From positions 1,426,001 to 1,490,000 of the forward strand of contig JAQSEB010000042.1 of assembly GCA_030063045.1 (NCBI GenBank): a stretch of 64,000 bases of DNA, written 5' to 3'. This document shows positions 1-12,995 of the stretch, piece by piece. A program made the position numbers and the translations under genes. Every line of letters begins with the position of its first letter. Position 1 is the first letter of the stretch. The stretch is from Pratylenchus scribneri (taxonomy: Eukaryota; Nematoda; Chromadorea; Rhabditida; Pratylenchidae). The notes beneath the pieces were generated by a model. The model was given only the letters and a program-made list of their open reading frames with translations, did no database searches and was not told the DNA's origin.

Positions 1-91
1 TTGGGTTGGATTCGGTTAAGAATGTCCCAATATTTTTTGGATAATTTTATTTTAAAAGTTTTTATATCAATTAATTTTTCTTATTTCTAGG

Positions 92-238
92 GAAAAGAAT
101 TTGTTTCGTATTTAATTTGGGAAAATAATTTGTTTAGCATTTAATTTGCCAAAAGAATTTGTTTCGTATTTAATTTGCCAAAAGAATTTGTTTCGTATTT
201 AATTTGCCAAAAGAATTTGTTTCGTATTTAATTTGCCG
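92..238. repeat. 29-bp tandem repeat, about five copies
   Basis: Five adjacent copies of a unit of about 29 bp, each containing AATTTGTTTCGTATTTAATT; the last three copies are identical and the first two diverged. It lies beyond the last visible exon of the RhoGEF gene, so it is probably intronic. No exon is seen between base 1 and 626. Confidence 0.85.
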
Positions 239-626
239 AAAAAATATTGAAAATGGTAAAAAGATTATAATGGTTCAATGATTTGTCATAGATCACCAAA
301 TTCAGTTATCCAATCGATAGATCTCATCAAAATACATCAATTGGTATATAATTAATTAGTGATGGTTCGATCAAAAATTAAGGGTATTGAATTGTTTGAA
401 TCTTCTTTCCGATTTTGGTTCAAAACTAATTTAAAATTGGTTAAACCTATAAGCCATACTATTATCAAACGATGCTTCTAGAGAGATCTATCAATTGGAT
501 AAATGGTTTAGGGGTTCTATGGTAAAATATTGAACCGTAAACAGTTATAATCTTTTCGCTAAATTAAATATTTTCCAAAGAAAATTATTATTTAATGAAT
601 AATATTATTTTTAAATTAATTCTTGC

Positions 627-3540
627 CTCAATCCTTTTGACAATTTCCTCGAATGCCCTTTTCCTCCTGGCGCATTCCTCGAAAATATGTGTTGCCGATT
701 TATAATTGTTCGTATATTCGCTGTACATTTTGAGGAATGGAGCCTGCTTTCGGAGAACATCCGAAATCCTTTAAATTAATTAAATTAATTATAATTAATT
801 AAATTTGTTTATACCTTTTTGTACTTTGCCATTCCCTTCGTCTGTCCATTAATTGTGGCAGCAAATGTTGTTCATGGAATTGATGAAGTGATGCAATATT
901 CGCAAATAAATGGCCCATTTGGCGTCGATCCAGCACCCGGGCCTTTTCCACTTCCGAACGAAACTGAAAAATTCATAAATATTTTCCTCTCAAATAAATT
1001 GAATAAATTGCCTTTTCTAAAAGTGCCAATTTTTGTACATAACGTTCCTCGGATTCGACCATTTCATTCACTGCATGCCACGCTTTTTCCCTTCTAGAAA
1101 TTATTTTAAATATTTTTAAAATTTAAAAAAATTTTCAAAATTTTTCCTCTCTAAAAATTTTTCAAAATTTTCCACTTTAAGAATTTTTCAAAATTTTTCC
1201 ACTCTAAAAATTATTTAAAATTTTAAAAATATTTCAGATTTTTTCCATTTTTATTTTAATTAATTAAATTTAATTTTTTTGACCTTCTTGCTGCCTCCTT
1301 TCCCTCCACCAAACATAATTGGCCACCCGGCCCTCTACCACCCGTCGTTCCCAAAGCAGATTGAATTTCGGTCAATTCTGATCGGCCACTGCTGCTAATT
1401 CGACTTCGTCCATCACTTCCATTGCTTCCCCCACTTCCATCCTCCAATTCATTGCCAACACCCTCATCCTCACTCAAATCCTCCTCCGGATTGTCATTCA
1501 AACTGAAAATTTGAATGAATTCAAATATGAAATGAATAAATTTTCCCAATAATTCGTGGATTTAATTTGTTTAATTTCAATAAAAATATTTTATTAAATC
1601 TAATTAGCCATTGACTTCCTACCGAATGCAAAATCCGCCCTCGGGTCCAGCGTATTCCATGAATGCCCGAAAATGTGATTTTGACTCCTTTCGAATGCCA
1701 TTAATGAATGTTTCTTGACGAGTATAATGTGAACTGTAAATTCAATGTAAAATTAGTTTAATTTAGCATTTTCTTGCCTGAATGCCTTTGAACATTTCGT
1801 GCGGGTTGTGGTACTTCCATCCTCATTCACCACAGTTTCCATTACGGTTGATGGAATCAAATTGAAAATTGCAGGAAATGTGCGCAAATTTGTGAACTAC
1901 AAATTTGGGATTAAATTATTAAACAAAAAATGATTATTTTATAACCAATTCAGGGAACATTTTGACGAGGGCATCCTTCTTTTCCCTCAATAACATCAGA
2001 AAATTGTCCTGTGTCTGCAAAAGCATATTGCTTATTTCCTTGGAATCATCCTAAAAATTGAAAATAAAATATTAATTTTAATTTGTGAATTAAAAAATTT
2101 AAAGAAATTAAATATTTTGTTTTTTTCATTATTAAAAATAAAAATATTTACCTCATTTTGGTAATTTGTATTTCCAACAGTAGCCATCATATTATTCTCT
2201 TCCCCTCCTGAATCCATGCTGAATTCAATGGATGGACGTTGTCCACCGCCGTTGAATTGCCCTAAAGGACCTGCACCACAATTTCGGCTACCATTCATCA
2301 ATGAATTCTGCTGATGGCCCAATGAATCCAAATTGTCAATGATCTTTAAAAATGTACAAAAATTGGAATAAATATTTTTGTTTTTTGACTAAATTAAATT
2401 AAATTTTTCGGAAATATTTTGCCGAGGATTTTTCAGATTTTATTGCTTCATTGAATTGGAAAAAGGGAGAGGAGGATGACGAATGGAGAATGGACTTAAA
2501 TGAGATAAGGAAGCTATGGGCCATTCCATTTATGTGAGGGAAACTTGTCGAAAACAATCGAAGGAAATGTTCGGAAATGTTCCAGGGTAAATTGGCAATT
2601 TAAAATAAATTAGGAGGTAAAAGAAGAGTCTCTTTCAATTTTTTTCCTATTTTTGCTCCGTAAATTAATATTTGGCAGATGCACTTAAAATAATTAAAAT
2701 TATTTTAAATTACCGCTTTTTCCTCGTATTTTGTCTCTTTTCCATTTGTGTATTCCACTCTTTTCAATGATTGCGTACAATTCACCTTAACAAAAATGAA
2801 TTAATTAATTAATTAAATATACATTTATCTTTTTCTCTTCAACCTTTATTTAAAGCAGAAAAATCGATAATTTCTTGAGGTCATGTAAATTTAAATTGGC
2901 TTAATTTTTGACACTAATTAATTCCTCTATCAATTGAATATTTCTGTGCTTCCTTTATTAGTAATCCCCGTTACTTTGAGGTTTTTTGACAAAATTTTTA
3001 TTCTATTTTTAGTGCCATTGGGCTAAAAAACGCTATAGTTTAAAGTTAGAAGTAATTTACTACTAATAGAGGAGATAGGGTATTACAATTCTCATTCATA
3101 TTTACCTTCAATTTTCTCCTTTTTGTGATTGTACTCTCCTCCATTCCATCCGCCGACAAAATGTGATATGTCCAAATTTGGATTTTGCATCCATCTTCTG
3201 GGTCAATTTCCTCTCTCTTTAAATTTAATATTGTTTTGATAAATTATTTTTGTGACTAACTTCCTCAACATTCATCAGCCTTCCACCCTCCAAATCCTCT
3301 TCGGACAATAATCCAGCTGGCAAATCTGCCAAAGTCCCCAGCCGTTGGCCATTTGGCCTTTGGGCAAGCCAATTTGAGGAGGAGGATGAATTCGTTGGAA
3401 TTGAGGGGTCAATGAAGCCTATAAATCTAAATTAATTAAATATAATATATTTTTAATTGACCTGGCGTTGTTTGTTGAGAATTTAGCCCGGTTGGAGGCC
3501 GTTGATTTCCAATTGTTGTGGCCGCCTTCATTGCAATCAT
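627..3540 (-). CDS. RhoGEF (DH domain) protein, 5' part, runs off the left edge
   Basis: A guanine-nucleotide exchange factor that should activate Rho-family GTPases at the membrane or cortex. Twelve exons read on the minus strand from ATG at 3540 (MIAMKAATT...) to 627, all joining in frame. The last three (1012-1093, 815-963, 627-768) encode the first part of a DH domain: WHAVNEMVESEERYV, then GHLFANIASLHQFHEQHLLP, then QAPFLKMYSEYTNNY, in the order expected for conserved regions 1 and 2. The rest of DH and any PH or FYVE domain must lie left of the window. Upstream of DH is a long Ser-, Asn- and Gly-rich acidic region of about 400 residues with no family I recognise. Three introns (after exons ending near 1774, at 1012 and at 627) use GC donors. 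FGD-like (EXC-5) is possible from the DH sequence but unproven. Confidence 0.8.
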
Positions 3541-6500
3541 TTACAATTTTGATGAGATTTTGGTAGTAGGAATTATGATGGAATATTTTGAATTAATTAT
3601 TATTTATTTATTTTACAATATTATTTTGATGGCTGAAAATAAAAAATTAATTAATGGAAAATTGGTAAATTAATTAAATAGTAATTTAATTTAAAAAAGG
3701 ATGATGGTTTACCGGTTTAAAAAAATATTGTGTGATTGAATTTGAATGGATTAGCTTGATATTAAAGTACAGAGTTTGGAGAATTTAAAGTCTAACTTAT
3801 ATATTCATTTTCGGCAATTTAATTAGAATTCATCCAAAATTTTATTAAGAATTGGGTAAATTTTGATGATTGAAAATTTGTATATTGAGAATTTCTCCAA
3901 AAATTCCACTTCAAAATAATTATCAGAATAATTCACAATAAATTCCATTGGGGAAGAAAGGTATGGGAATACAATAGAAAGACTGTTCTGATTAAAAATC
4001 ATGAATGGCCTTTGTTTACATTGATATGATAGGATGTATTCAACAATAATTCGTCGAGTATAGTTTGTCGCATATTGTCGGATTATTTTATATTTTAATG
4101 AATTAATAATGAAAACGAATAAAAAGATGGGAGAGAAAATGTGGCATCAAATTGAAAATGAACAAAACAAAAAATAACAACAATTTATTTCGATGCATTC
4201 ATTCAATTCATTTTCTATTGTTTTCATCCATTTTTGGGAAGGAACATTTCAACAACCACTTTTTCCTTCCAGAAACGATCATCTCCTCGATCCTCGAAAC
4301 TCGAATAAGAGTAGGGGAGAAGGATGGTTTTTTCATTTGGAAGAAAGTGAATGGAGAAGACCCCAAAAGGCCCATTTGTGGTTTTATTGTGGGTCTGGGC
4401 TGGGGGGTAGGATGACTAATCGCGCCGTTCTCCTTTCCTTTTCATTGTCTGAAATGTCCAATGGGATGTTAGCATGGATAGGCAAATAGCAAAATATGTT
4501 GGTAAAGGTTTGGTACGAGCAAATGGCCGGATTAAAAGTGGCAAATTCCACCCAAATCCCTCGAGCAAGCACAAAATTACCAATTTTAGCTTTAAAATCA
4601 AAGGCAAAAAACTAGTTTTGAAATGAATTTATTCCAAAATGGGTTAAAAGACTATCCAAAAGGCAAAAATTAAGCTTGTAGGAATGTCCTTAAAATGAAA
4701 AATCGCTGACTGAATATTTCGTTTTAAAATTATGCCTAAGAAGTCGGGGATACCGTACCCAAAAATGTCCGCTATTTGGAACATCCTGATTATATAGGCA
4801 TGAGGAAATGAAGGATTGGCCTTCTAATATTGGGCCGAAAATAATGAAAAATGCAAAAATTAATGAACCGTACAGATGATCACTGATTAAGGAAATAATT
4901 TGTAAAGCAAATTAAAGAATATGGAATTTGGTTGAGGAAAAGGTGGGTCATTGGACAAATATATTAAAAATGATAAAATATGGAATGGAGGAGAATCGAT
5001 CGCCGAGGTTTGTTCAGGAAAAGATGATGATGGGAAATGGGTGGGGGGGGGGGGGATTGGCCACATTATTTGTGCGAATGGGTTGGCCGATAATGCTCAC
5101 CACCACCGAAGTGGATGGAATGGAATGGAAAGTTTTCACCCTTTAGGGGAAGGTATGATGACGAATGCTAAAATATATAGTTCTATAGGGGAGAATTGGG
5201 GACAATAAAAATGGAGGATTATTTTGCCGAATGGCGATTGGGTCAATCGATGGATTATTGGAGGGAATATTTGAACAAAATTTGCATATTTATGGATGAA
5301 ATTGTTTTTGTGAATTTAATGAATATTTTTGGGGTGTTTATTTGCATGAATTCTGTTCATTTATTTGATAAATTTATTTTATAGAGATGAAGAAAGGAAA
5401 TTTTACTGGTGTGAGGAAAATGGAGAGAAAATTTCAATAAATATTTGTACTAATTTAAATTGCTTTTAATTGATATATTGTTGGATTTTATATATAATAT
5501 TCATTTTAATATTAATCAAAAAACTGAATTGACCTAAAAAATAATATTCAATATTCTCATCAGAAATTTGTGGGTTCACATTTTTGCCCTATGATTGCCC
5601 TATGAACTTGATCATTTTGATCATTTCCTATTGGGACATATGTTCTTCAATCATATTTGTGCTTTTGGCGACACAATCCCCCTTTTCCCTTCTCATAATT
5701 TGAACCTTATTCCCCTCATATTACGGCACACATTTTTGATTTTCTTTTTTGACATTTTTCGTGGCAAAAGTGCACAATTGTTGTTCCGCTTATTTTATTT
5801 CCTCCTCCCTCATTCATGATCAATTTCCCTTATCCACCTTCACCCTCTCAACAATGGGAGGGATGTATCAAATATCAGTAAGGAAAAATAATAATTTAAA
5901 AAAATAATTTTTATAATTTTTATTTATAGTAAAGGAAAATAATATTATGCAATTTTTATATTGACTGGACCAAATTTCAATAATTTATTGGAATTCGGGC
6001 GGTGGAACATTTAAAAAGGCCAAAAACCTCCAAAAATTGTTCCTACCTTTTTTAGTCTGGAATAGAAAATTTTGGGTGGAAGGCACTGCCAGGAACCATG
6101 CATTCCATTAAAATGGCCCAAAAAAGCACAAATTCAGGTAAATTTGCTCGCTTTTTTGGCCCCTCAAATTGCCATCCCCTTTTTCCATAATGGCTTTGGT
6201 CAATACAAAAAAATGGTGTTTGGGCTTTTTTGGTTGAGTCAATAAACAATTAAAAAATAAACGTTAAGCGCCCAAAGCGATTAAATTGCTGAATGATTCA
6301 ACAATTTTTTCAATAAAATTATTGTTATTATTAATATTTTTTGAAATATCTCAGTGTATATTGAGGAAAATAGGAGAATCAAAATATCATAAATAATATT
6401 TTTAAAATAATGACATTGTAATTATTTTAAAAATATTAATTTTTGTAACTCATAAAATTTTTGACAAAATTCCTAAATAAATTTTTGTAACTCATAAAAT

Positions 6501-8060
6501 TTTTGAAAAAATTCCTACATAATTAAATTATTTTAATTAAAAGGAAATTTCATATTTATAAAAGAGTCCGTAAATAATTTTTAAAAAATCAAAATTAAAT
6601 TTTAAAAATTATAAAATAAATTCATATTTTAAAGCCAAAATCTTTGGAGTAATCCCAAAAATGTAACAAATAAAAAATTGAGTCCAAACCCTAAACTATG
6701 TACCAAAGGCAAAATAACAAAAAAGCAATTCTTGGGAAACATAATTCTGTGCCAATTGTCCAATAATTGAACCCATATGGTTTGGAAGAATTGTTCGCAA
6801 TTTGGGGAATCCATCCATTTTTATTTGAATAATATTCAAAGAAATTAAATTAATCGGGAAAAATGTTTTTGGATGAATTTATTGGAATTGGAACAAAAGA
6901 ATTGGAAAAGCTGCTGGATGCTAAAATGAATGAATAAATAAATAAATAATTGGAAAGGCGAAATGAGGGCTATAAATAATCTTCCAGGATTTGGGATTGA
7001 AAAATAATAATAAAATATTGAAATTTTTGAAATTAATATTCCCAATTAATAATGAGGAGAAAATGCGCGAAAAAGGGAAATCATCAAATCAAATCTTAGT
7101 AGGTAAATTAATTTCCTTAAAGAAAAAGGTGAATTGATGGATACTGTTGAAAGAATGGCTCATCCATCCATAATGCCCCAAAGGAAGGAGAAATTCATTT
7201 TTTTGGAGATGAAAAAAGGGACAAAATGGAAGTCATTAAAATTGCAAAGGAAGCGGCAAAAAGGCACAAATTAGATGGCCTTTTTTTGTCTTTTGACCCA
7301 AAAATGGCAAAAAAAATGCTATTAATCATTCCAAATTTTGAAATAAGCAATTTAAAATTTTCAATTCATAGAAAAACAATGAAAATTGAGCTTTTTATGG
7401 AATTTGGGGACACGCAAAAGGAGAGAGGGAAGAATTCCTTAATTCGGGAGGAATTTATTAAAAAATTAATTCGGAAAAAAGGATAAACAAAAAATAACAA
7501 ATTTATTTGGATAAATTCTGAAAAATGGGAATTTAGGTAGATAAAATGAATGAACGGATGGAATTGGAGGGACCAGATGTTTTGTTTATAATAAATTTGG
7601 GGAATTTTGGTTGGCAAAATGGACAAAAATTAACAAAAAAAATATAAAAATAAATAATTTTTAAAATTGTGAATGGAATTGAGCGGAAAATAATTCTCGG
7701 AAGAATGGGAAGAATGCACCCAAAAGTTGAAAATTTGCTACACCAAAAGGAAGGAAAAGGCAGCCATCGACCACAACAACAAAAAGTCCAAAATCCACCA
7801 CCCCAACACATTTTGTTGCGCCCATTGTATTTATATTGGAATGGGGGCATCCTCTCATCCCCGCAGGCTCCCATCCATGTATTATTGTTTTGTGGGGATG
7901 GTTGGTTGCTTTTGTTATTCTCCCATTTTTGTCGCCATCTTTCTCTTTTCTATCTGTTTCCTCCTTTTTTCGAGTGAACATCTCCTCCCCAAAATCATCT
8001 TTTGTTCATCCGCCTTTTTTCATTATTTTGGATTTGATACCATTTTTGGAAGTAATTTTT
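3541..8060. other. 4.5 kb without a convincing gene
   Basis: Upstream of the RhoGEF gene. Open frames of 60-135 codons occur (for example 4152-4489, 4928-5208, 7226-7486, 7533-8134) but they overlap in several frames, have no recognisable domain and no consistent splice pattern. Patches at 4150-4600, 5000-5200 and 7690-8000 are richer in G+C than their surroundings and could be promoter or untranslated sequence. A G-run lies at 5041-5055. A short direct duplication is present at 6430-6530. Confidence 0.5.
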
Positions 8061-8480
8061 GGATTTTGAGCAATTTTTGGATTAAGGAAGCTAATCCTTT
8101 GCTGACCATACCATTAAAATTTAATCCATCTTGATTTTTGCTTTGCCGGTCAATTTTCTTTCTTAAAATTTTTTTTGGCTATTTGGGACAGAATTTGCCA
8201 ACAATATATTCTCATGCTCATTCAATATTCACACATAAATTTGCCATGCCATCCATTTTTGGAAACAATTGTGGATGCTGACTATATCTATAAAAGTTTA
8301 ATCCATCTTAATTTTTGCTTGGTCGGCTAAATTTTTCTTTTTTTTAATATTTTTTTTTGGACCAATAATATTTTTTGGGCTTAATTCCGGATGGGGAATT
8401 GGCCAATAAATATTCATGGCCATTGAATATTCAAATAAATTTGCCATCAGCTATGGGAAAAATTGCATTTGTACTTTTTG
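8060..8480. repeat. Diverged direct duplication of about 210 bp
   Basis: Two adjacent diverged copies (about 8060-8270 and 8275-8480) share, in the same order, blocks such as TTTAATCCATCTT, ATTTTTGCTT followed by a CGG box, a poly-T stretch, then a TTCAATATTC or TTGAATATTC box and AAATTTGCCAT. No coding potential is seen. It could be an old tandem duplication of non-coding DNA. Confidence 0.55.
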
Positions 8481-9325
8481 CTGGAATTTGGCCATATTGG
8501 CCATAAATTGGGTATAAATTGCATGGATATTTCCGACAATCATTGTAAAGCGAAATGAAGGGAAATTGTTGGCCCAAGCCTAGGGTCTATTTTGTGAACG
8601 GTGACCCTCTGTGTTTGTCCTCAAAAAATTGTTGTGGAAGAATAGGGAAGGGTGGTCCCAAATCCCAAAGGAATGGAAAATTCACAATGGGTCACGGGGG
8701 CCACAAATGTTTGAAAACTGCGTGAATGGAGGGAAAGGGGACGGGGTGGAGCACAAAAAACAGGAAGGAAAGGCTGGCGGCGAATTGGCCAAAACGTCCA
8801 AACAAAAACAGCAAATAGAAAAAAATAGACAATAGACTGAATGAATGAATGGAATGGTGATGAAAATTTGGGAGTGAGGGAATTGGGCCATTGGACTTTG
8901 GGGAAAAGCATAAAAAACGTTGATGAAGCATCGTCATCATCATCATCGACGGGCATCCACCCTCCAATGAATAGAAAAGGAAATTAAGTAAGTGAAAAAT
9001 GTTGAAAATATTAACTTTTTTTGAGAATTCAGCAGGTGGAATTAGACAATTTGTAGGAAAAATTTAATGAATTTTTAAATTAATTTTTTTGGATTAATTA
9101 AAATTAGTCAAATATTTTTATATAAAATTTTATTTATATAATTTTAATTTAATAATAAGTCAAAAATTTATGGAAAATAAAGAATTAAATGGAGGAGGAA
9201 TTACGCATAATAGGGAGGACAAATATGCAAATTACCAAATTCTAAAAATTAGTGACTACATTAGAGAAGGCAGAGAACAATGAAAAGTATACAGAAAATA
9301 AATAGCAGTGACATTTTCCTCTGGC

Positions 9326-9373
9326 TGCTTTCCATAAACAATTACCCTCGTTGATCCCTCAATCCTATATATA
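9326..9373 (+). promoter_or_regulatory. Pol III type 3-like promoter (PSE plus TATA), RNA copy A
   Basis: A proximal-element-like motif TGCTTTCCATAAACAATTA begins at 9326; a TATATATA box lies at 9366-9373, 17 bases after the 23-bp motif. The same motif and the same 17-base spacing occur on the minus strand at 13221-13243 and 13196-13203, and a close relative lies at 44067-44089. Spacing of this kind is typical of snRNA-type promoters. Confidence 0.65.
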
Positions 9374-9397
9374 CGAGTTGTAAACATTACATTCCCA

Positions 9398-9569
9398 TTG
9401 CTTTCCCAAGGCACTGGCGCCGTTTGTTGTCTCCGCCCTTGGTCCTAAAGCTCGAGCAGGAAAAAACTGTCGGTCGGGCCTCGCAAGGGGACTGGCTAAC
9501 AGCCCTGAAAAGGGGGAATTGGTGACAATTCAATTCGGTTGGAGTCAATGCGCGGGGAATAGCATTTTT
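9398..9569 (+). ncRNA. Structured small RNA gene, copy A (about 170 nt)
   Basis: Predicted RNA starting about 25-30 bases after the TATA box and ending in a T run (9565-9569) suited to pol III termination. Its ends can pair: TGCTTTCCC near 9399 with GGGGAATAGCA at 9554-9564, followed by a second helix closing with CAATGC. A diverged copy lies inverted at 12996-13172; the two share about 320 bp including roughly 150 bp of promoter. The best-conserved parts are ACAGCCCTGAAAAGG and AATTCGGTTGGAGTCAATGC. It does not resemble U1, U2, U4, U5, U6, spliced-leader RNA or tRNA. RNase MRP or P RNA is unlikely because of its length. I do not recognise the family. Confidence 0.6.
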
Positions 9570-9574
9570 GTATT

Positions 9575-10790
9575 CTTTTTTTAAATTTCGGAGATTATTT
9601 TCCCTAATTTTGGTAAATATTATACAAATTTAAATTATTATTTTTTTACAATTAAATTTAAAATAGCAATGAATTCGGATAACAATAAGTATAAATTATA
9701 AAATATTGTCCAAAATGCTGACTTTGCTTCCCAATTCCATCAATTTTTTCCATTTGAATGAATCCACAGAAAATGGCCCATTTATTGAAGGCAAAAATGC
9801 TTTTAACCCCTCTTAGCATTCCATATAAAATCAAAACCAGTTTTATTAGGGCAGACAAAATATATAGTCAAAATATATTTGTCCCACTTTTTAGGCCCAC
9901 TCGAAAGGACCCCAACCCTCTTTAAAGGTGTGCTGCCCAAAACTCCATTTAATCCTTTTGAGGCTATTAAAAATTACTTTTTGGGATTTTTTCGGCCTAT
10001 TTTTTCTGGAATTTAGATTGGCTTTGTTGTTTATTCAACAAATGCGCCTTTTCCCCGTGTTCAACATTGCATGCATAATGGACACATTTTTATATGGAAT
10101 AAATTTGGTGGAAAATATTGTGGTGAATTTATAAGTTTTGATTTTATGTAAATAAGATTATTATTATTATTAAATACATATTTTGAGAATTTTGGATTAT
10201 TGGATGAAATTGAAATTAATAAATATAAAATTGCAAAATTTTTAAAAGACTATTGTCAATATTGGATACATATACATATAGATTAGCATTAGCCATTAGA
10301 GGCCGGCGCCGTACTGTATACGCAAATATAAGGCAGATCCGCAATATGGTATAATAGCAAAAAATTGGGCAAATACGGTCCGGCCGGAATACACCAATTT
10401 TTTGTAATTTTATTATGACCAAATAAGGCACTTTTTTGACAAATACTGCAAATTTTTTGGGGAAAAAACTCTTTGGAATACGGAAAATCCATTTTTCTGG
10501 GCTTTAATTAGCATTTTTTTACTTGTGGAAATGGAAAGTGGCATTTCGGCAACAATGCTTATTCGTACAAAAAATTACACAAAAATTCTACTTTAATATG
10601 GATGAGAAAGAAATGAGGGAATTAAAATATAAATGGAATAAAACCATTATTAAAAATTATAAGATCATTAAATGGCATTTACCCTAAAAATTATATCGTA
10701 TATATTGTACAAATGTTATCATAATATTTCAACATTAAAAACATTTGGCAATCCTAGAATTTTTTATTATAGAAAAATTGTCGAAATAAA
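9575..10790. other. No gene recognised
   Basis: AT-rich sequence after RNA copy A. Short open frames on both strands (9658-9858, 9928-10134, 10216-10492) show no domain. A GC-rich patch around 10290-10400 does not form a clear element. Confidence 0.5.
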
Positions 10791-10793
10791 CTA

Positions 10794-12245
10794 GAGCCCG
10801 GCGCGAAGGAAAATCCGGACCCGCGGACCGGATTTTCGAACCGAAAAAATCCCGGGCCGGACCGGACCGGATAATCCGTACAAAATCCGGTCCGGAAATA
10901 ATCCGTACCTTAAAATTGTACGGATCCGGATACGGATTTCCGGATTTTCAAAAAATTTTTTTTCGCAGATATAAGTAAAAAAAAACAAAATTTATAGCGA
11001 TTAAAATAAAAAATGAAATCAAATTTATCGAGATAAAATAAAAAACGAAATCAAATTTATTCAAATTAATATGAGCCAACTTCTGGAATACTTTGTTAAG
11101 GAAAATCAACATTTCCGCTGTTTCTGGGAACTAAAATCAGAATCAGAATTACAATTTAGAAATTACAAATCGCAATCAGAATTTCCAATTCTGAATTTAT
11201 TTTTGAAAATAACCCAAAAATTTGTGCTCATTTTCAAAATATTCTCGAAATGTGAACCTTATTTTTTAGTCCGGGGAAGACATGCAATGGCATGTGCTTT
11301 AAATTTTGTGACAACCCTAATTTAAAATGGGTAATTTCTTGTTATCTGGGGGGGGGGGGGCGGGGGCAAAGCGATTATATGGGGACCGGGTGATTATATG
11401 GGGGGCAAGATCTATAATATATAATAGGATGATTAGGAAGATGATGAAGATGAAGATGATGAAGAAGATGATGATTAAGAAGATGAAGATGATGAAGAAG
11501 ATGATGATTAAGAAGATGAAGAAGATCATAATCATCTTCCTAATCATCCTATTATATATTATAGATCTTGCCCCCCATATAATCACCCGGCCCCCATATA
11601 ATCGCTTTGCCCCCCAGATAACAGGAAAGAACCGTAAAATGGCATCCTATAAATCCAACACTGGCACTGGCACCCAGAGCCACATGTATTATTCACTTAA
11701 TAAAATCAATTTCATTTGACAATTAATTAGGTTGGATGGATAGGTATGAAAAATTGAATATCATATTCGTGTTCAGCATCAAAAATTACATATGAAACAC
11801 TTATTAAAATTTTTTAAATTAAATTTTTAAAGAAAATTGAGGAAATAGGCGAATTGTGTTTTTGCCCCCAATAGGCGAATCGTGGATAGGCGCACTGTGG
11901 GGCTCCGTTGTATAAAACAAAAAATAAAAATATATTAAAGAAAGAATTAAAAAAAGAAATTATTAAATAAAGATTTTAAAGGAATTTGGATCGTTTCAAA
12001 AAAAATTATTCACAGAAATAGGATGAATGGTCCTTTTTACTAGCATTTGAAAAATCCGGAAATCCGGATGCAAAAAATCCGGACCCGCGGGCCGGATTTT
12101 CGTTTGGCTAAAATCCCGGGCCGGACCGGACCGGATAATCCGTACAAAAATCCGGCCCGGAAAAAATCCGGAAAATCAAAAAATGTACGGATTTCGGACT
12201 CCGGGTCCGGATAATCCGTACGGACCCGGAATCCGCGCCGGGCTC
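10794..12245. mobile_element. TA-flanked element with CCGGA-rich ends (Tc1/mariner-like, non-autonomous)
   Basis: The ends are inverted: GAGCCCGGCGCG at 10794 and CGCGCCGGGCTC ending at 12245, each flanked by TA (10792-10793 and 12246-12247), the usual target duplication of Tc1/mariner elements. Just inside each end is a block of about 150-190 bp rich in CCGGAT and CCGGACC (10800-10945 and 12055-12235); these two blocks are in direct, not inverted, orientation over most of their length. No transposase is visible inside. A separate foldback sits at 11341-11622. Confidence 0.65.
11341..11622. mobile_element. Nested foldback element, about 100-bp inverted arms
   Basis: The left arm (11341-11446) and right arm (11532-11622) are inverted copies, including GTTATCTGG, CAAAGCGATTATATGGGG and ATCTATAATATATAATAGG. 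The loop is a GATGAAGAT-type tandem repeat (11441-11525). Open frames seen here on both strands are by-products of the palindrome. It lies inside the larger 10794-12245 element. Confidence 0.75.
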
Positions 12246-12249
12246 TAAA

Positions 12250-12980
12250 ATAAACTAAAGATTAATGTTGGAAAAACAAACACAAGTGAGGCTTTAATTT
12301 TGGATGCACTTATTCCCAATCATCACTTCATTATATTTACTTCTTGAAAAAGTAAAAAAAACAGAAAAATGGGCAAATAAATGGGATGCTTAATTGGCTT
12401 CATTCAAAAAGAAGATGGAAAGCTTAATTTATAAAACAAAAATGTAAAGTACTTCATAAACATTCTAAAAGTGCTATTAAAAAATATTTAAAAAAAAGAA
12501 AATTAAATCGAAAATAATTTTTCAAATTGTCCCTTTAAAAATTGATTTTTATGGAAAATCTATTTTTGGGATAATTTCCCCTCCTCCCACCCAAATGGCC
12601 TTAAATCTTTTCGGTCTTTGCTAACAAAAAGTGATCAATCTTTTTCTTGACAATAGACATTTGGTCCATTTGATCCAATCAAAAAATGCTTTAGGGGATT
12701 CCCCCATTTCATGAATTATTGCCTCTCAAGAACTAAATTTAGCAACATTTTTGAGGGAAAAAGTGAAAGAAAACGTATCCGAAAAAATTAAATGAATATT
12801 GTGGATACTGGATATGGGGAATGGACTATGATTTTAATTAATTTAACAAATTTGAATTCGTAATTTTACATTATTCCGCACTTATTAAGGATATCTAAAG
12901 ATGTGGAAAAAATAATTGAATGAATCATGATAAAATTTGTTTCATCTAACCAAATTCAATTCCTTCCCAAATTTTGTGTT
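12250..12980. other. No gene recognised
   Basis: AT-rich sequence between the element and RNA copy B, with no splice-consistent exons or repeat that I can name. Confidence 0.45.
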
Positions 12981-12995
12981 GCTGAAAAAAAATAC

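Noticed and set aside
9398..9569. Identification of the small RNA pair as RNase MRP or U-snRNA
   Set aside because: Too short for MRP or P RNA and lacking the GAAAGT and ACAGNNA core; no snRNA signature or Sm site in the expected context.
11317..11719. Open frames of 89 and 130 codons on both strands rich in Met, Lys and Ile
   Set aside because: They are produced by the palindrome and its GATGAAGAT loop repeat.
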